Of a DNA stretch of 5,050 bases, positions 4,265-5,050 are shown one piece after another (position 1 is the first letter of the stretch; each line of letters opens with the position of its first letter). The notes beneath the pieces were generated by a model. It was not told where the DNA came from. It searched no databases and was given only the letters and a program-made list of their open reading frames with translations. Source of the DNA: Anaerolineae bacterium (GTDB taxonomy: Bacteria > Chloroflexota > Anaerolineae > UBA4142). A program made the position numbers and the translations under genes. The DNA is taken from NCBI GenBank assembly GCA_026417715.1, contig JAOACU010000218.1, positions 1 to 5,050 of the forward strand. Direction: 5' to 3'.

Positions 4265-5050
4265 GCATCTTTGCCGATGATAGGAAAATAGTAGAAGAAC
4301 GGCGGAAACTGATACAATGCTCGGTTGATTTGAATGCGCGGTTTGGTGATGCCGTTGCGCGAATCGTAAATCGGCACGCCCGCATTCGTCAGCGCGGCAA
4401 GAATTTGTTCGACCGTTGACACCGGCATCCGTTGCTTGAGAATCGCCCATGCGCCAGTCACGTGCGGTGTCGCCATCGAAGTGCCTGATACATTTACGTA
4501 CCAGCCACCGGGATAAGCAGAACGGATAACTTGACCTGGCGCCAACAGACTCAAGAACGACGCACTATTCGAGAAATCTGACACTGCGTCTACAGGTGTT
4601 GCACCAAAACCGCCATCGCGCGTTGAGCCAACACTGATCGCGCTGGAGACGCACGCTGGCGCGGCAATCGCCGTTGAGAGATACTCGTTCCCAGAAGCAA
4701 TCACTGTTGCAATACCTACCGAACGCAAATTGTCAATCGCATCTTTGTAATCGGGAAAAAGGGTATCGCATACGTACGAGTAAGATTCTCCCCCCAGACT
4801 GAGATTCGCGGCGGCGATGGGATATGTGTGGCGCAACTCGTACACGCGCTCTAACCCCTTGATGATGTCCGAATCCCAAGCAAGCGCGCAGGGACTAGAG
4901 CCGCAGTAGTATGGATTGTCAAACCGCGAGAAAATTTGAATTGCAATGATGTTGGCGTCGCGCGCTACGCCAGAAAATCCCAATCCTCCAGGATCACGCC
5001 CCGCTGCAATTCCCGCAACGGGTGTGCCGGGATAGCACCCCACAACAGCC
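4252..5050 (-). CDS. S8 (subtilisin-like) peptidase, C-terminal part, cut by the window edge
   Basis: This is a secreted-type serine peptidase of the subtilase family, with its 5' end outside the window. The oxyanion-hole Asn lies in VIASGNEYL (codon 4687-4689). The nucleophile Ser lies in VSGTSMATPHVTG (codon 4477-4479). Structural segments GVARDANIIAIQIF, AAANLSLGGE and FSNSASFLSLLAPG follow the expected order. The catalytic Asp region would be beyond the edge. At the catalytic His block, where relatives read HGTxVAG, this protein reads YPGTPVAGIAAG. The first His position is therefore Pro (5029-5031), which predicts an inactive enzyme unless it is a base error. Five cysteines (GCYPG, YYCGSSPCA, VCDTL, PACVS) suggest disulfides and export. 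The protein ends shortly after the catalytic domain (IIGKDATLP) with no anchor or sorting domain. Its stop codon lies inside the intergenic palindrome. It is convergent with the homocysteine methyltransferase gene. Confidence 0.85.
   Translation of the reverse strand, partial: AVVGCYPGTPVAGIAAGRDPGGLGFSGVARDANIIAIQIFSRFDNPYYCGSSPCALAWDSDIIKGLERVYELRHTYPIAAANLSLGGESYSYVCDTLFPDYKDAIDNLRSVGIATVIASGNEYLSTAIAAPACVSSAISVGSTRDGGFGATPVDAVSDFSNSASFLSLLAPGQVIRSAYPGGWYVNVSGTSMATPHVTGAWAILKQRMPVSTVEQILAALTNAGVPIYDSRNGITKPRIQINRALYQFPPFFYYFPIIGKDATLP

Noticed and set aside
3631..4385. Minus-strand open frames spanning the homocysteine methyltransferase 3' end and the repeats
   Set aside because: They run through the GACGAAR repeat (reading as FRPSS-type low-complexity peptide) and are antisense to a conserved gene.

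Overview
The window looks like a piece of a bacterial chromosome, probably from a Chloroflexota (Anaerolineae-like) genome. That is an inference. It rests on the 40-residue TPR protein with its typical C-terminal tail, on codon use saturated with GCGCGC-type runs in every gene, and on a short GACGAAR tandem repeat of a kind I associate with that phylum. Codon style is uniform across the window, so there is no sign of recently acquired foreign DNA.

Layout. Positions 1-1628 (minus strand) hold a small regulatory cluster, read right to left: a stand-alone 74-residue HTH protein, a 358-residue WYL-domain regulator, and the start of a Cas3-type CRISPR helicase whose ATG overlaps the WYL stop (TGATG). 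The helicase begins directly with its helicase motifs and has no HD nuclease domain. That fits a system such as type I-D, where HD lies elsewhere, and WYL regulators are known near type I-D loci. The helicase frame is broken by an in-frame TAA after 77 codons, yet reads on plausibly beyond it. Positions 1629-1850 hold possible operator sequences, a clear intrinsic terminator and a potentially structured stretch. Positions 1851-2741 (minus) encode the C-terminal part of a TPR protein.

At about 2733-2741 the TPR gene, cut at its 5' side, abuts head-to-head a plus-strand SpoU/TrmH-family rRNA methyltransferase that has lost its N-terminal substrate-binding domain. This is a rearrangement scar or an assembly join. 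The methyltransferase (to 3293) overlaps by 11 bases a homocysteine S-methyltransferase-like gene (3283-4170), so the two probably form an operon. A 7-bp tandem repeat and a 55-bp imperfect palindrome separate that gene from a convergent minus-strand S8 (subtilisin-like) peptidase (4252 to the right edge). In the peptidase the catalytic histidine position reads as proline.

The strongest points for a second look are the interrupted cas3 behind two successive HTH regulators with GTTGC-N7/8-GCAAC repeats ahead of each, the double-truncation junction, and the altered active-site positions in the peptidase and the homocysteine methyltransferase. No CRISPR array, tRNA, rRNA or insertion sequence was seen.
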